Shown piece by piece: positions 7,719 to 16,590 of a stretch of 36,393 nt of DNA; positions within the stretch are counted from its first letter, which is position 1, and each line of letters starts with the position of its first letter. The position numbers were made by a program, and so were the translations under genes. The stretch comes from an uncultured Lentisphaerota bacterium (lineage in GTDB: Bacteria > Verrucomicrobiota > Lentisphaeria > Oligosphaerales > CAITYL01): the NCBI GenBank assembly GCA_903896595.1, contig CAITYL010000092.1, positions 1 to 36,393 of the forward strand, given 5' to 3'. The notes beneath the pieces were generated by a model. The model saw only the letters and a list, made by a program, of their open reading frames with translations, was not told where the DNA came from and made no database searches.

Positions 7719-8417
7719 ATGAGACGTTTCACGCTCATTGAGCTTTTGGTGGTGATCGCCATCATCGCGATTCTGGCGAGCCTGTTGTTGCCGGCGCTGA
7801 CGAAGGCGAAAGACGCCACCAAGCGGGTGGCCTGTGCCGCCAATCTGCGTCAAATCCAACTGGGGCTGAACGCCTACGCCGATGATTACGACGGGGGTTA
7901 TCCGCCAAATAACACGCCGTCGGGACTGGCGTCATTGACGCCATGGCCTCAGCCGGGTTTTTGGGATCGGTGGGTTCCGTGGGCCATGGTTTACACGGGA
8001 CAAGCCACCCGTGCGGATGCCACGCGTTGCTATGGCAATGCCGCCGGTATTTGGCGTTGCCCCGCCAATTCCTGCAGCGGCGCGGAGGACGGGTACGCGA
8101 ACCACTATGCCTTCAATGTGGAGATGGCGTCCGATAACACGGGCGGGCTGGGCATTTCCAAACCGAATGGCTGGGGGCATCAGACCGAGATAGTGATGGT
8201 GGTTGACGCGGGGGTGGCGTTTCCGTACAGCGCCACCCGAAATTTTTTTGAAGTCCAGGCGGGGTGGGGCGAGCGGGCCAATGCCGGTCGCTGGCATGCG
8301 GACGGGTATAACGCCGCGTTCCTGGACGGGCATGTGGCCTGGGAGAAAATGCCCGCCGACGGCCAACTGCCCATGGACTATTTTCCCCAAGGCCGCATCT
8401 GGCGGGGAACCTGGTAG
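7719..8417 (+). CDS. prepilin-type N-terminal cleavage/methylation domain protein (pseudopilin-like)
   Basis: [28 protein letters not shown]-terminal [16 protein letters not shown]. Confidence 0.95.
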   Translation: MRRFTLIELLVVIAIIAILASLLLPALTKAKDATKRVACAANLRQIQLGLNAYADDYDGGYPPNNTPSGLASLTPWPQPGFWDRWVPWAMVYTGQATRADATRCYGNAAGIWRCPANSCSGAEDGYANHYAFNVEMASDNTGGLGISKPNGWGHQTEIVMVVDAGVAFPYSATRNFFEVQAGWGERANAGRWHADGYNAAFLDGHVAWEKMPADGQLPMDYFPQGRIWRGTW

Positions 8418-8562
8418 CGCCCGGTATCGCTTAGCGCCTTCGCCACCAGCGGCGCGCCGGTTTCGGCGACCGTCGTCGGCGAGAGGTGGAGGCGGGGGGC
8501 GCCCCCCATCGTTGCAACACCAACTAGCACCACGAAAAACCGCATCTGGCACGGAGGCTCTT

Positions 8563-10200
8563 ATGGCGCTGTTTCATCCACGGCATTTTCTCTGGACCGG
8601 CGTTTTGACGCTGGCCCTGGCGGCCAGCCACGGAGCCGCCGGGCAGGACGCGCCGCGCACCATCCAGATCAAGCCGGCGGCGTGGAGCGCCACCGGCGGC
8701 GACGACATGGCCCGGCTGCGCCAGCTCGCCAACGGCGTGGGCTGGGAATTCGAGCCCAATGCCCAGACCACCGCCGGCTTGAAGCAGATCGGCATCAAGC
8801 GCATCCGCTGCATCAACGTGGATCCGTTGCAGGGCGTGTTTGACGCGCAGGGCCGCTTTGTGGTGGATGCCAAGGCCAACGGCGGCCTGGTCGCCCATCT
8901 CGCGACCTGCCGGGCGATTGGCGCCCAACCGCACGTCATCATCGCCACCGGCCTGCATCCCGACCTGGTATTGAAGGCGGCGGATCTCAAGAGCAAAGAC
9001 CCCAGCCTGCTGGGCCTGGTCCATCAGGCCACCTTCGGCCCCACCGACTGGGGCAAGTTCCGCAGCTATTGCCAGGCCTATTTCGAGTACGTCATGATCA
9101 CCCAAGGCTTTGCCGGCGCCTGTTTTGAGGTGGCCAACGAGCCGGACGCGGGCGGCGGCATCATCGAACAGCCGCCCAAAGCGGGCCCCGGTTCACGGCG
9201 GGCTTTTGAGGCGTATTTCAAGCTCTACCGGAACGTCGCCCAGACGGCGGCGGAATTTGAAAAGGCGCATCCGGGCACCAAGGTCACCCTGGGCGGTCCC
9301 GCCACCACCTGGGCCTTCACCTTCCGCTTCGGCGACTTCAACTGGCAGGAGGCGTTCCTGCGCGAAGTCCGCAACCAGAAGGTCAAGCTCGATTTCATCG
9401 GCCTGCATTTTTATGGCAATCTCACGCCGCTGACCGGCGAAGGCGGCACCTATCCCAGTTTTGCCGACATGACCCGGATCACCCGGGGCTGGCGCGACAG
9501 CTACACCCCCGGGGTGCCGATCTGGCTGACCGAATGGGGGGCGACCTACCACACGTCGCTGGAACCGCAGTCCCTGCACAATGCCAACCACGTCGGCGCG
9601 GCGTGGACGGCGGCCTTTCTCAACCAAATGCTGATCGAGGGGATTGACCGTTCCATTTATCTGGTCACCACTGACTTGCTCCAGGAAAGCCAGGGCAAAT
9701 GGCAGGACGTCTGGGGCTGGCCGGCCTTGTTCACCAATCCGACCGTGCATGGCACCCATCCCAAGGCGCCCTATCATGTCTTCACCATGCTGTCGCGCAT
9801 GGCGCCCCAGCGGGTCGAGGCCATGAGTCCCGGCGGCACCGTGGGCTGCCTGGCCTCCCGCGACGCCGCCACCGGCCGGCTGACCGTGCTGCTATGGAAC
9901 TTTGGCTACCGGATCGACGAGTTTGGGCCGGGCGCCGAACTGGCCAAGACCGAGACGGTCATGCTCCGCGTGGTTGAGGACGAACGGCTGCTGCGCGGCC
10001 GGGTGCGGGTCAGCCGCACGCTGGTCAGCCAGACCGTCAGCAACGCCTACGACCTGTTCGCCAAGGGGCAGCCGATCGACCAGCGGGCGGAATTGCAGGT
10101 GGTGGACCAGGGCGTCCTCCGCCCGGTGGACAATGCCCTTTACTATGGCTTTGCCCTGCCCCCCTCCTCCGTCAGCCTGGTTGAATTGACGCCGGAATGA
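8563..10200 (+). CDS. secreted GH39-like clan-A glycoside hydrolase
   Basis: Signal peptide; acid/base context CFEVANEPDAGGG and nucleophile context IWLTEWGATY; paralog of 21333-22970. Confidence 0.75.
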   Translation: MALFHPRHFLWTGVLTLALAASHGAAGQDAPRTIQIKPAAWSATGGDDMARLRQLANGVGWEFEPNAQTTAGLKQIGIKRIRCINVDPLQGVFDAQGRFVVDAKANGGLVAHLATCRAIGAQPHVIIATGLHPDLVLKAADLKSKDPSLLGLVHQATFGPTDWGKFRSYCQAYFEYVMITQGFAGACFEVANEPDAGGGIIEQPPKAGPGSRRAFEAYFKLYRNVAQTAAEFEKAHPGTKVTLGGPATTWAFTFRFGDFNWQEAFLREVRNQKVKLDFIGLHFYGNLTPLTGEGGTYPSFADMTRITRGWRDSYTPGVPIWLTEWGATYHTSLEPQSLHNANHVGAAWTAAFLNQMLIEGIDRSIYLVTTDLLQESQGKWQDVWGWPALFTNPTVHGTHPKAPYHVFTMLSRMAPQRVEAMSPGGTVGCLASRDAATGRLTVLLWNFGYRIDEFGPGAELAKTETVMLRVVEDERLLRGRVRVSRTLVSQTVSNAYDLFAKGQPIDQRAELQVVDQGVLRPVDNALYYGFALPPSSVSLVELTPE

Positions 10201-10249
10201 CGCCGCCGCCCTTCTCTTTTGTGGTTAGAAATACTTAAACCGGGCGTTC

Positions 10250-11593
10250 ATGATGAGAAAACCGACTATTCAGTTGCTCTTGTCAGGCTTTTTGGGGCTT
10301 GGCTGGTGTTGCCACGCCGAGCAAAAATTATTCGCCGTTCCGGATTTCCAAGAGTTGCCCCCCAACTTCAAGGTGTTGTCTGAAAAAACGGCCGACGGCG
10401 TCAGGGTGACCGAGTTTTATATGAGCGGAGCGCCTTTTAACGGCGCGCCCACAAGACTCTATGCCTTTTATGCCTGCCCTGAAAAACCGGGACCTTATCC
10501 CGGCGTCGTTCAGCTTCACGGCGCCGGCCTGGGCGTTCTCAAACCGGAGGCCGCGATTTTCTACGCGAAAAACGGCTTTGCCTGCATTTCCATCGACTGG
10601 TGCGGGCCCGAGAAGGAACGGCACGTTCCCCGGAAGCCGCCCTACTCCGAGTTTGCGGCGGCGGGCAATCTCGCCAGTCCACTCCTCAATCCACCAACCG
10701 GAGCGGTGGCAAATAATCAGCCCTGGAAAATCGTTCTCCCCGAGCACAGCGGCATTACCAACGGAGTTAAGTTCGTCCGCCGCGCGTTGATGTTTTTACG
10801 GAGCCGGCCGGAAGTGGACTCCGGCAAGCTCTGCCTGTCGGGAATGTCAGCGGGGGCGCATGTGTCGCTTTTGGTCATTGGCCAGGAACCGGAACTCAGG
10901 GCGGCCGCGGTCAAATATGGATGTGCCTTTATCAGGGACCTGCCGGGGTTTTTTGGCGGTTATTTCGGGCCGGTCGCCATGACCGCCAAGGAAGACCAGG
11001 ATGCCTGGCTGGCCGTTCTTGATCCGAAACATTACATCACCGGTTACCGGGCGAGCGTGCTGCTGCTCTCCGGGACGGACGATATTTTTTTCTGGATGCC
11101 GGTGGTCCTTTACACCTACCGGGCGATTCCCACCTCAAAACGCCTGCTCATGCTTCCCAACGACAATCACACACAGGTGGAAAACGAAGTTTTGCCCTTG
11201 CGCTATTTCAACGCCATCCTGGGCACGGCGGCGGCGTTTCCCGCCATCACGGTGCGACCGGCGCGACCGGAGGGGGATAACGTGCGGCTGACCATGAACA
11301 TCACGGCCCCGTCCACGCTGACCACGGTGGCCTATGTGTTCAAGACGATGCCGGCAAACGCATTTGGGTTCGCGGGCGGGTGGACGGTTAAACCCGCCAC
11401 CAAAAACGCGGCCGCCTGGGAACTGATGGTTCCCGCCCCCAAGCCGGGTGAACAGATGGTGGCATACGGCATCGTGGAAGATGAAACCGGCGCAAAAACC
11501 ACTTCCGACACGGTTGAATTCCCCGAGTATCCGGCCTGGCGAGGGGGCCAGCCTGCACCGCGTTCCTCGGCGGGGCGCGCGGCGGAAAAATAG
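10250..11593 (+). CDS. secreted alpha/beta-hydrolase, acetyl-xylan-esterase-like
   Basis: Signal peptide; PYPGVVQLHGAG, GFACISIDW, LCLSGMSAGAHVSLL (nucleophile elbow), SGTDDIFF (Asp), NDNHTQ (His). Confidence 0.8.
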   Translation: MMRKPTIQLLLSGFLGLGWCCHAEQKLFAVPDFQELPPNFKVLSEKTADGVRVTEFYMSGAPFNGAPTRLYAFYACPEKPGPYPGVVQLHGAGLGVLKPEAAIFYAKNGFACISIDWCGPEKERHVPRKPPYSEFAAAGNLASPLLNPPTGAVANNQPWKIVLPEHSGITNGVKFVRRALMFLRSRPEVDSGKLCLSGMSAGAHVSLLVIGQEPELRAAAVKYGCAFIRDLPGFFGGYFGPVAMTAKEDQDAWLAVLDPKHYITGYRASVLLLSGTDDIFFWMPVVLYTYRAIPTSKRLLMLPNDNHTQVENEVLPLRYFNAILGTAAAFPAITVRPARPEGDNVRLTMNITAPSTLTTVAYVFKTMPANAFGFAGGWTVKPATKNAAAWELMVPAPKPGEQMVAYGIVEDETGAKTTSDTVEFPEYPAWRGGQPAPRSSAGRAAEK

Positions 11594-11615
11594 TCAACAC
11601 GGTCAAAGCGATGGG

Positions 11616-11699
11616 ATGCGGACCGCCTGGGGAGGCCGCCGGCCGATTCTGCTGTGGATGACGCCATTCGTTTGCCTGGCCCTGGTCTTGATTGCCTAG
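11616..11699 (+). CDS. possible 27-aa single-TM peptide
   Basis: MRTAWGGRRPILLWMTPFVCLALVLIA; weak, no clear Shine-Dalgarno; could be a remnant. Confidence 0.25.
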   Translation: MRTAWGGRRPILLWMTPFVCLALVLIA

Positions 11700-11730
11700 A
11701 TTATTACACGCTTCTGCGGAGGCTCATGAG

Positions 11731-12960
11731 ATGAATGTATCGCACCACGATCGCACCCTCCTCCGCACCCTGGCCGCCAGGCTCAGGGAGATCGCCGGAT
11801 TGCCCGTGATGGCGGAGCGCAAGCGCCGCTGGCGTCACCACAATGCGCTGAACAGCGAACGGCCGCTGGTGCTGGCATTTCCCGAAGGCGCCTGGCCGGA
11901 ACTGCTCCCCGAATCGGTGTGCGAATGCGGGGACGAACTGGTGCGTTCATGGGAATATGGGCTTCGGCAACGGATTTTTTCACATGACGTGATCAATGAC
12001 GACAATGTGACCGAGCCGTTCCTTGACCTCGAATTCGAGCTCTGGCGCGGCGACCTCGGTTTTCCGGTAAAGCAAACCACCGGCACCGGCCGCGGGAGCT
12101 TCGCCTGGGAGCCGCCGATCAAGCATCTCGCCAACGATATTCCGCGGCTCCAACACTGCGAATTTTCCTTCGACAAAGCCGCCTGGCGGAGAAAATTCGA
12201 GATCGCGCAGGAGCTGGTCGGCGATATCATCACGCCTCGTCCCTGGGCGCGGTTCGCGTTGGCGCTGTCGGCGCCGTCGCGCGCGGTGACGCTCCTTGGA
12301 TTCGAGTATTACTCGCTCGCAATGTATGACGCCCCGGCGGAACTGCACACGCTCATGCGCTTCCTCGCCGAAGAGGACAACCGCTATCTCGATTACCTTG
12401 AGCGCGAAGGCCTGCTCTGGCTCAATAACGGCAATGATTATGTCGGTTCGGGCGGCGTGGCGTACACGGACGAACTTCCGCGGCACGATGATGGCGCGGG
12501 AATGCCGGTGCGTCTCGCCGATGTATGGGGGAGCGCCCAGGCGCAGGACACGCTCGGCATCTCGCCCGAGATGTTCGCCGAATTCATTTTGCCATACCAG
12601 CGGCCGGCCATGGAACGCTTTGGGCTTTCCGCGTATGGCTGTTGCGAACCGCTCGACAAACGTCTCGACGCGCTTTTCGCCGTGAAAAATCTGCGCCGCA
12701 TTGCCGTCGCGCCGTGGGCCGATCAGGAAGTGTGCGCGGCGAAGATGGGAACGCGGTATGTCTTCTCGCGCAAACCCAATCCGACGATGGTGTGTGTTCA
12801 GTTTAATGAAGACGAGATACGCGCCGATCTCCGGAAAACCCTGGCGCTCGCCGGAAAATTGAATCTCGAGATTATCCTGAAAGATACCCACACGATTCAG
12901 AACGAAGCGTGGCGCATCCCGCGCTGGGTGGCCATCGCGCGGGAAGAGATCGACGCCTGA
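11731..12960 (+). CDS. uroporphyrinogen decarboxylase (URO-D) superfamily protein
   Basis: Overall URO-D-like layout (LGISPEMFAEFILPYQRPAMERFGLSAYGCCEPLDKRLD...LRRIAVAPWAD); start after ggaggctcatgag. Confidence 0.75.
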   Translation: MNVSHHDRTLLRTLAARLREIAGLPVMAERKRRWRHHNALNSERPLVLAFPEGAWPELLPESVCECGDELVRSWEYGLRQRIFSHDVINDDNVTEPFLDLEFELWRGDLGFPVKQTTGTGRGSFAWEPPIKHLANDIPRLQHCEFSFDKAAWRRKFEIAQELVGDIITPRPWARFALALSAPSRAVTLLGFEYYSLAMYDAPAELHTLMRFLAEEDNRYLDYLEREGLLWLNNGNDYVGSGGVAYTDELPRHDDGAGMPVRLADVWGSAQAQDTLGISPEMFAEFILPYQRPAMERFGLSAYGCCEPLDKRLDALFAVKNLRRIAVAPWADQEVCAAKMGTRYVFSRKPNPTMVCVQFNEDEIRADLRKTLALAGKLNLEIILKDTHTIQNEAWRIPRWVAIAREEIDA

Positions 12961-13121
12961 TGGACTGGCTCACCCAGAACGGCACCCGCCCGGAGATGTA
13001 CCGCTACTGCTACCTGTGGGGCTTCGTGATATTCGGCATTTCCACATTCTTCATGTACCTGCTGTACCGGAGCTGGCGCGCCCACGGCGGCCCGCATAAC
13101 TATCTGCCGCCAAGGGTATGA
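12960..13121 (+). CDS. 53-aa small membrane protein
   Basis: TGATG overlap with URO-D stop; MDWLTQNGTRPEMYRYCYLWGFVIFGISTFFMYLLYRSWRAHGGPHNYLPPRV. Confidence 0.65.
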   Translation: MDWLTQNGTRPEMYRYCYLWGFVIFGISTFFMYLLYRSWRAHGGPHNYLPPRV

Positions 13122-13384
13122 TATACCGAAGGGATGGCATTCAGTATTATGACCCGTCGACGAAGAAGGGCGTCGTATATCTCTTCAAGCCGAGTCCCGT
13201 GGCGGATACGATCACCATTCAGCTTCGCGGCGTCGAACCCGGCGTCCGCTACCGTCTGACCTTTGAAGACGCTTCCAATCCCAACGTGGAAAAAACCGGC
13301 GAGGAGTTGTCCAAAGGCCTGGAAGTCACGCTCAAGGGGGCGCCAGTGTCGGAATTGATCTTCCTGGAAGGTGTTCCCAAATGA
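13118..13384 (+). pseudogene. orphan C-terminal domain / 3' fragment of the GH36-type gene at 16587-19202
   Basis: DNA 13133-13384 nearly identical (I count 9 differences in 252 nt) to 18951-19202; ATGA overlap with the upstream small ORF means it might still be translated. Confidence 0.8.
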
Positions 13385-13424
13385 GTATCAGAACGTGATA
13401 AACCACAACCACCAGGAGAATAAC

Positions 13425-16400
13425 ATGCAGGCAAACACTCATGAAGAACAAACCAGGAGATCTGCAATGACCACAAAGAACGCAATCTACGGACGTCCAT
13501 TCGCCACCCCGACACAGACCGCCTTGATCCCGCTGCCTGCCGGGGCCGTGGAACCGCAAGGCTGGCTGCGCGACCGGTGCCTGGCGGCCCGCGATGGGTA
13601 TACTGGGCACATGGACGACGTTCACGAGGCCTTCCGGCAAGCGTGGGCTGCGGACTACACCATGACCGGCGACAAACTGAACAGTTGGCAACTCGGCGCT
13701 TGGCCCTACGAAGGCGGCGGGTACTGGTTTGAAGGGTTGGTCCGCCTGGGGTATGCCCTGCACGACGAAGCCCTCATCCGGCAGGCAGAAACGCGACTGG
13801 GTGCCGTCGCGGACCGCATGAACGACAAGGGCATTCTGTTCTACTGGTGGCTCGACCGCAACACCCCCCAAGATGTTGCCGCGGCGGACGGCTGGCCGAT
13901 ATGGGCGAACGGGTTGTTCGGACGCGCATTGGCCGCCGCTTGCGCCGCCTCGCAGGACCCGCGCTTCCGGCGCGCCTTGATTGCCGGATACAACGGCAGT
14001 CGAGAATGGTGTCATGGCCCCTTGACGAATGTCTGGCCGGCATTAGAGGCCTACACCTGGTCCGGCGACGCCGCGATCAAGGCCAGGCTGACGGAGCTCT
14101 TCAAAGACGGTGGCTATGATAAAGTAGCATTTGAGGGGCAGTATCTAGGCCGTTACTTCCGAAAACCCGATTCGTCGGCCGGGACGGAAGATGTGCATAG
14201 TGTAGTTTTACAGGAACACGCCATCATTGGGGCGCTGGGATACCTTTGGACGGGCGACCGTGAAATGTACGATACCGCCGTGGCCTGGTTTGATGTTGTC
14301 GAGCGGCAAGCCATGCAGCCGCATGGTGTCATCGTCGGCGATGAGCACTTCGGGCCAAAGGGCGCGTTGCGTGGCACGGAAACCTGCGACGTGGCGGGGC
14401 ACTTGTGGAGCCGGCTGGTGTTGCTGATGGCCGGGGGCGACGGCGCGTGGGCCGACCAGAACGAGCGCGCCTTCTTCAATGCAGGCGCGGCGGCCATGGC
14501 GCCCGACTACCGCACGCACGTCTATCACCAGGCGCCCAACCGCACGGCTGACCGTGGCGGAGAGTTTTCCTATTCTACATATTACCCAGTGCTTTGCTGC
14601 ACTGCGTCGCTGAACCGCATCCTGCCATACTATGTCACGCATATGTGGATGGCGACGCACGACAACGGCCTGGTCGCCACGCACTACGGTCCGTGCCGTC
14701 TCTCGGCATTAGCCGGGGACAACGTACCGGTGCGTATCGATTGCCGGACGAACTATCCCTTCAACGAGGTGATCGATATGTCCATCGCCCTCGAACGGCC
14801 GGCTGCCTTCCCGATTTCCCTGCGAATTCCCGGCTGGTGCCGGCAGGCGGGCATCACGGTCAATGGCGCTCCGATTCCGTCCGAACCGGACACGAAGGGA
14901 TTTGTCCGCATTGAACGCACCTGGCGCGACGGCGACACGATTGGGCTGAGTTTCCCGATGTCTGTGAAGGTCGACACCGGCTTGGATATGAATTCCATAA
15001 ACGACTTACCCTATATTCCGTCAAGAGAAAAATTGCGCAACGGCAATGTGCTCCCGGCCGCGCCCTATGCCACGGTCTCGTACGGCCCACTTCTGTTCGC
15101 CTTGCCGATCGCCGAGTCGGCGGCCGACAAGAACCATAATACGCCGGATTCGGCGGCGAAGTGGAACTATGCACTGGACGAGGTGACGGGGAATGGAATA
15201 ACCGTGGAGCGCACCGACATGCCCGGACAATGGGACTGGCCGCTGGAGTCGCCGCTACGGCTGCGTGTACCGGCGGTGCCCTGCGATTGGAGCCCGAACT
15301 ACTATGAGCCGTTACCGCCCGACGCCGTTGCGGACGGGCCGCGCGAGACCCTGACGCTCGTGCCCTACGGGTGTACGCGCTTCCGGGTATCCATGTTCCC
15401 CGTGACCGAGCGCGCCTGGCGTCCGCACCAACGCGCCTGGTCCGACCTTACGCCCTTTGTCAAGTCATTGCGGGTCAGCCGGCCACTGCCGGCTTCCACC
15501 GGGGATGACCGGATGAACTATCCCGCTGATGATGCGGCACTCGGGCTGGAGTGGAAGACCTTCGCCGACGCTTGCTGCAGTGCCAAACTCCACCCTCCGC
15601 TGGAGGCCGACTGGACGGTGTTCGGACCGATTCCGGCGCCGCAATCTAACGTTACTCCGGCCCCGGAGTCATGGGCTTCCGCACCCGCGGCCATCACCGT
15701 CGCTGACGTCAGGTTTGACGGTCGGCGCATGCGCTCCGACGGCGGTGTGCTGCGCGTGCCTGACCACAGCGGCCCGACTCTGCTGGCTGCCACCGTGTGG
15801 GACAGCGAGGCGGACGGCACGCTCCAAATCGCTTTTTCCGCAGATTGGTGTGCGCGCTGGTGGATCAACGGGCAGCCGGCCTATTCGACATTTGACAAAG
15901 GCAATGAAGTCGGCCCCGGCACTGCCCCGCGCTTCGCGCACATTTTTGGCGCACCGGTACGCCGGGGTCCCAACCTGATTGTAGTGCAGATTGCGGGAGG
16001 GAGGGATAGTTGTGGTGTGGCCATGGAGGCCGCCCTGCTGCCGCCCCGGCAGGTCGACGCGACTCGCAATGAACAGCGCCTGATCTACGCCGCTTCCTTC
16101 GTTTGCTCCGAACCGATGCGGCTGGAGGCTTGTTTGGGCTATGACGGGCCGACGCAGGTGTGGATTGACGGCGGGTTAATCTACGACGACCCGGACGGTT
16201 CAAAGATCCCCATGCTGCCTTCCGCCCTACGTACGACGTGGCCCGTCACGCGCATCGTGCCCGACGCGGTTTGTCTCGGCTTTGAGGCTGCAGCGGGCAC
16301 GCACGAGATCCGAATTGCCCGCGGACTACTCAAGGACCGCGACCCCGGGATCTTTCTGCGATTCAAGCGAACGGACATGCCGGTGTTCTCCCTCGCAGCA

Positions 16401-16448
16401 AAGCGGCCGGCATTGCCGAAACTGTTAACGGATTCGACACAAGCCTAA
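13425..16448 (+). CDS. GH127/DUF1680-type beta-L-arabinofuranosidase with C-terminal accessory domain
   Basis: (alpha/alpha)6 type sequence with TETCDVA (Glu-x-Cys) and YPVLCCTASLNR (Cys-Cys); alternative start ATG 13467 after aggag is at least as likely. Confidence 0.85.
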   Translation: MQANTHEEQTRRSAMTTKNAIYGRPFATPTQTALIPLPAGAVEPQGWLRDRCLAARDGYTGHMDDVHEAFRQAWAADYTMTGDKLNSWQLGAWPYEGGGYWFEGLVRLGYALHDEALIRQAETRLGAVADRMNDKGILFYWWLDRNTPQDVAAADGWPIWANGLFGRALAAACAASQDPRFRRALIAGYNGSREWCHGPLTNVWPALEAYTWSGDAAIKARLTELFKDGGYDKVAFEGQYLGRYFRKPDSSAGTEDVHSVVLQEHAIIGALGYLWTGDREMYDTAVAWFDVVERQAMQPHGVIVGDEHFGPKGALRGTETCDVAGHLWSRLVLLMAGGDGAWADQNERAFFNAGAAAMAPDYRTHVYHQAPNRTADRGGEFSYSTYYPVLCCTASLNRILPYYVTHMWMATHDNGLVATHYGPCRLSALAGDNVPVRIDCRTNYPFNEVIDMSIALERPAAFPISLRIPGWCRQAGITVNGAPIPSEPDTKGFVRIERTWRDGDTIGLSFPMSVKVDTGLDMNSINDLPYIPSREKLRNGNVLPAAPYATVSYGPLLFALPIAESAADKNHNTPDSAAKWNYALDEVTGNGITVERTDMPGQWDWPLESPLRLRVPAVPCDWSPNYYEPLPPDAVADGPRETLTLVPYGCTRFRVSMFPVTERAWRPHQRAWSDLTPFVKSLRVSRPLPASTGDDRMNYPADDAALGLEWKTFADACCSAKLHPPLEADWTVFGPIPAPQSNVTPAPESWASAPAAITVADVRFDGRRMRSDGGVLRVPDHSGPTLLAATVWDSEADGTLQIAFSADWCARWWINGQPAYSTFDKGNEVGPGTAPRFAHIFGAPVRRGPNLIVVQIAGGRDSCGVAMEAALLPPRQVDATRNEQRLIYAASFVCSEPMRLEACLGYDGPTQVWIDGGLIYDDPDGSKIPMLPSALRTTWPVTRIVPDAVCLGFEAAAGTHEIRIARGLLKDRDPGIFLRFKRTDMPVFSLAAKRPALPKLLTDSTQA

Positions 16449-16464
16449 AACCAGGAGATCTGCA

Positions 16465-16590
16465 ATGACCACAAAGAACGCCCTGACCGCCGGAGACGCC
16501 ATGCCCCTGCCCCCCCCTGACTCCCCGCTATTGACGTACCCGGCGACACCTAACGAAACAATCAAAACCCTACAGGAGAAACACCCATGA
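16465..16590 (+). CDS. 41-aa leader ORF ahead of GH36-type gene
   Basis: Starts with duplicated aaccaggagatctgcaATGACCACAAAGAACGC of the GH127 gene; ends ATGA overlapping ATG 16587. Confidence 0.5.
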   Translation: MTTKNALTAGDAMPLPPPDSPLLTYPATPNETIKTLQEKHP

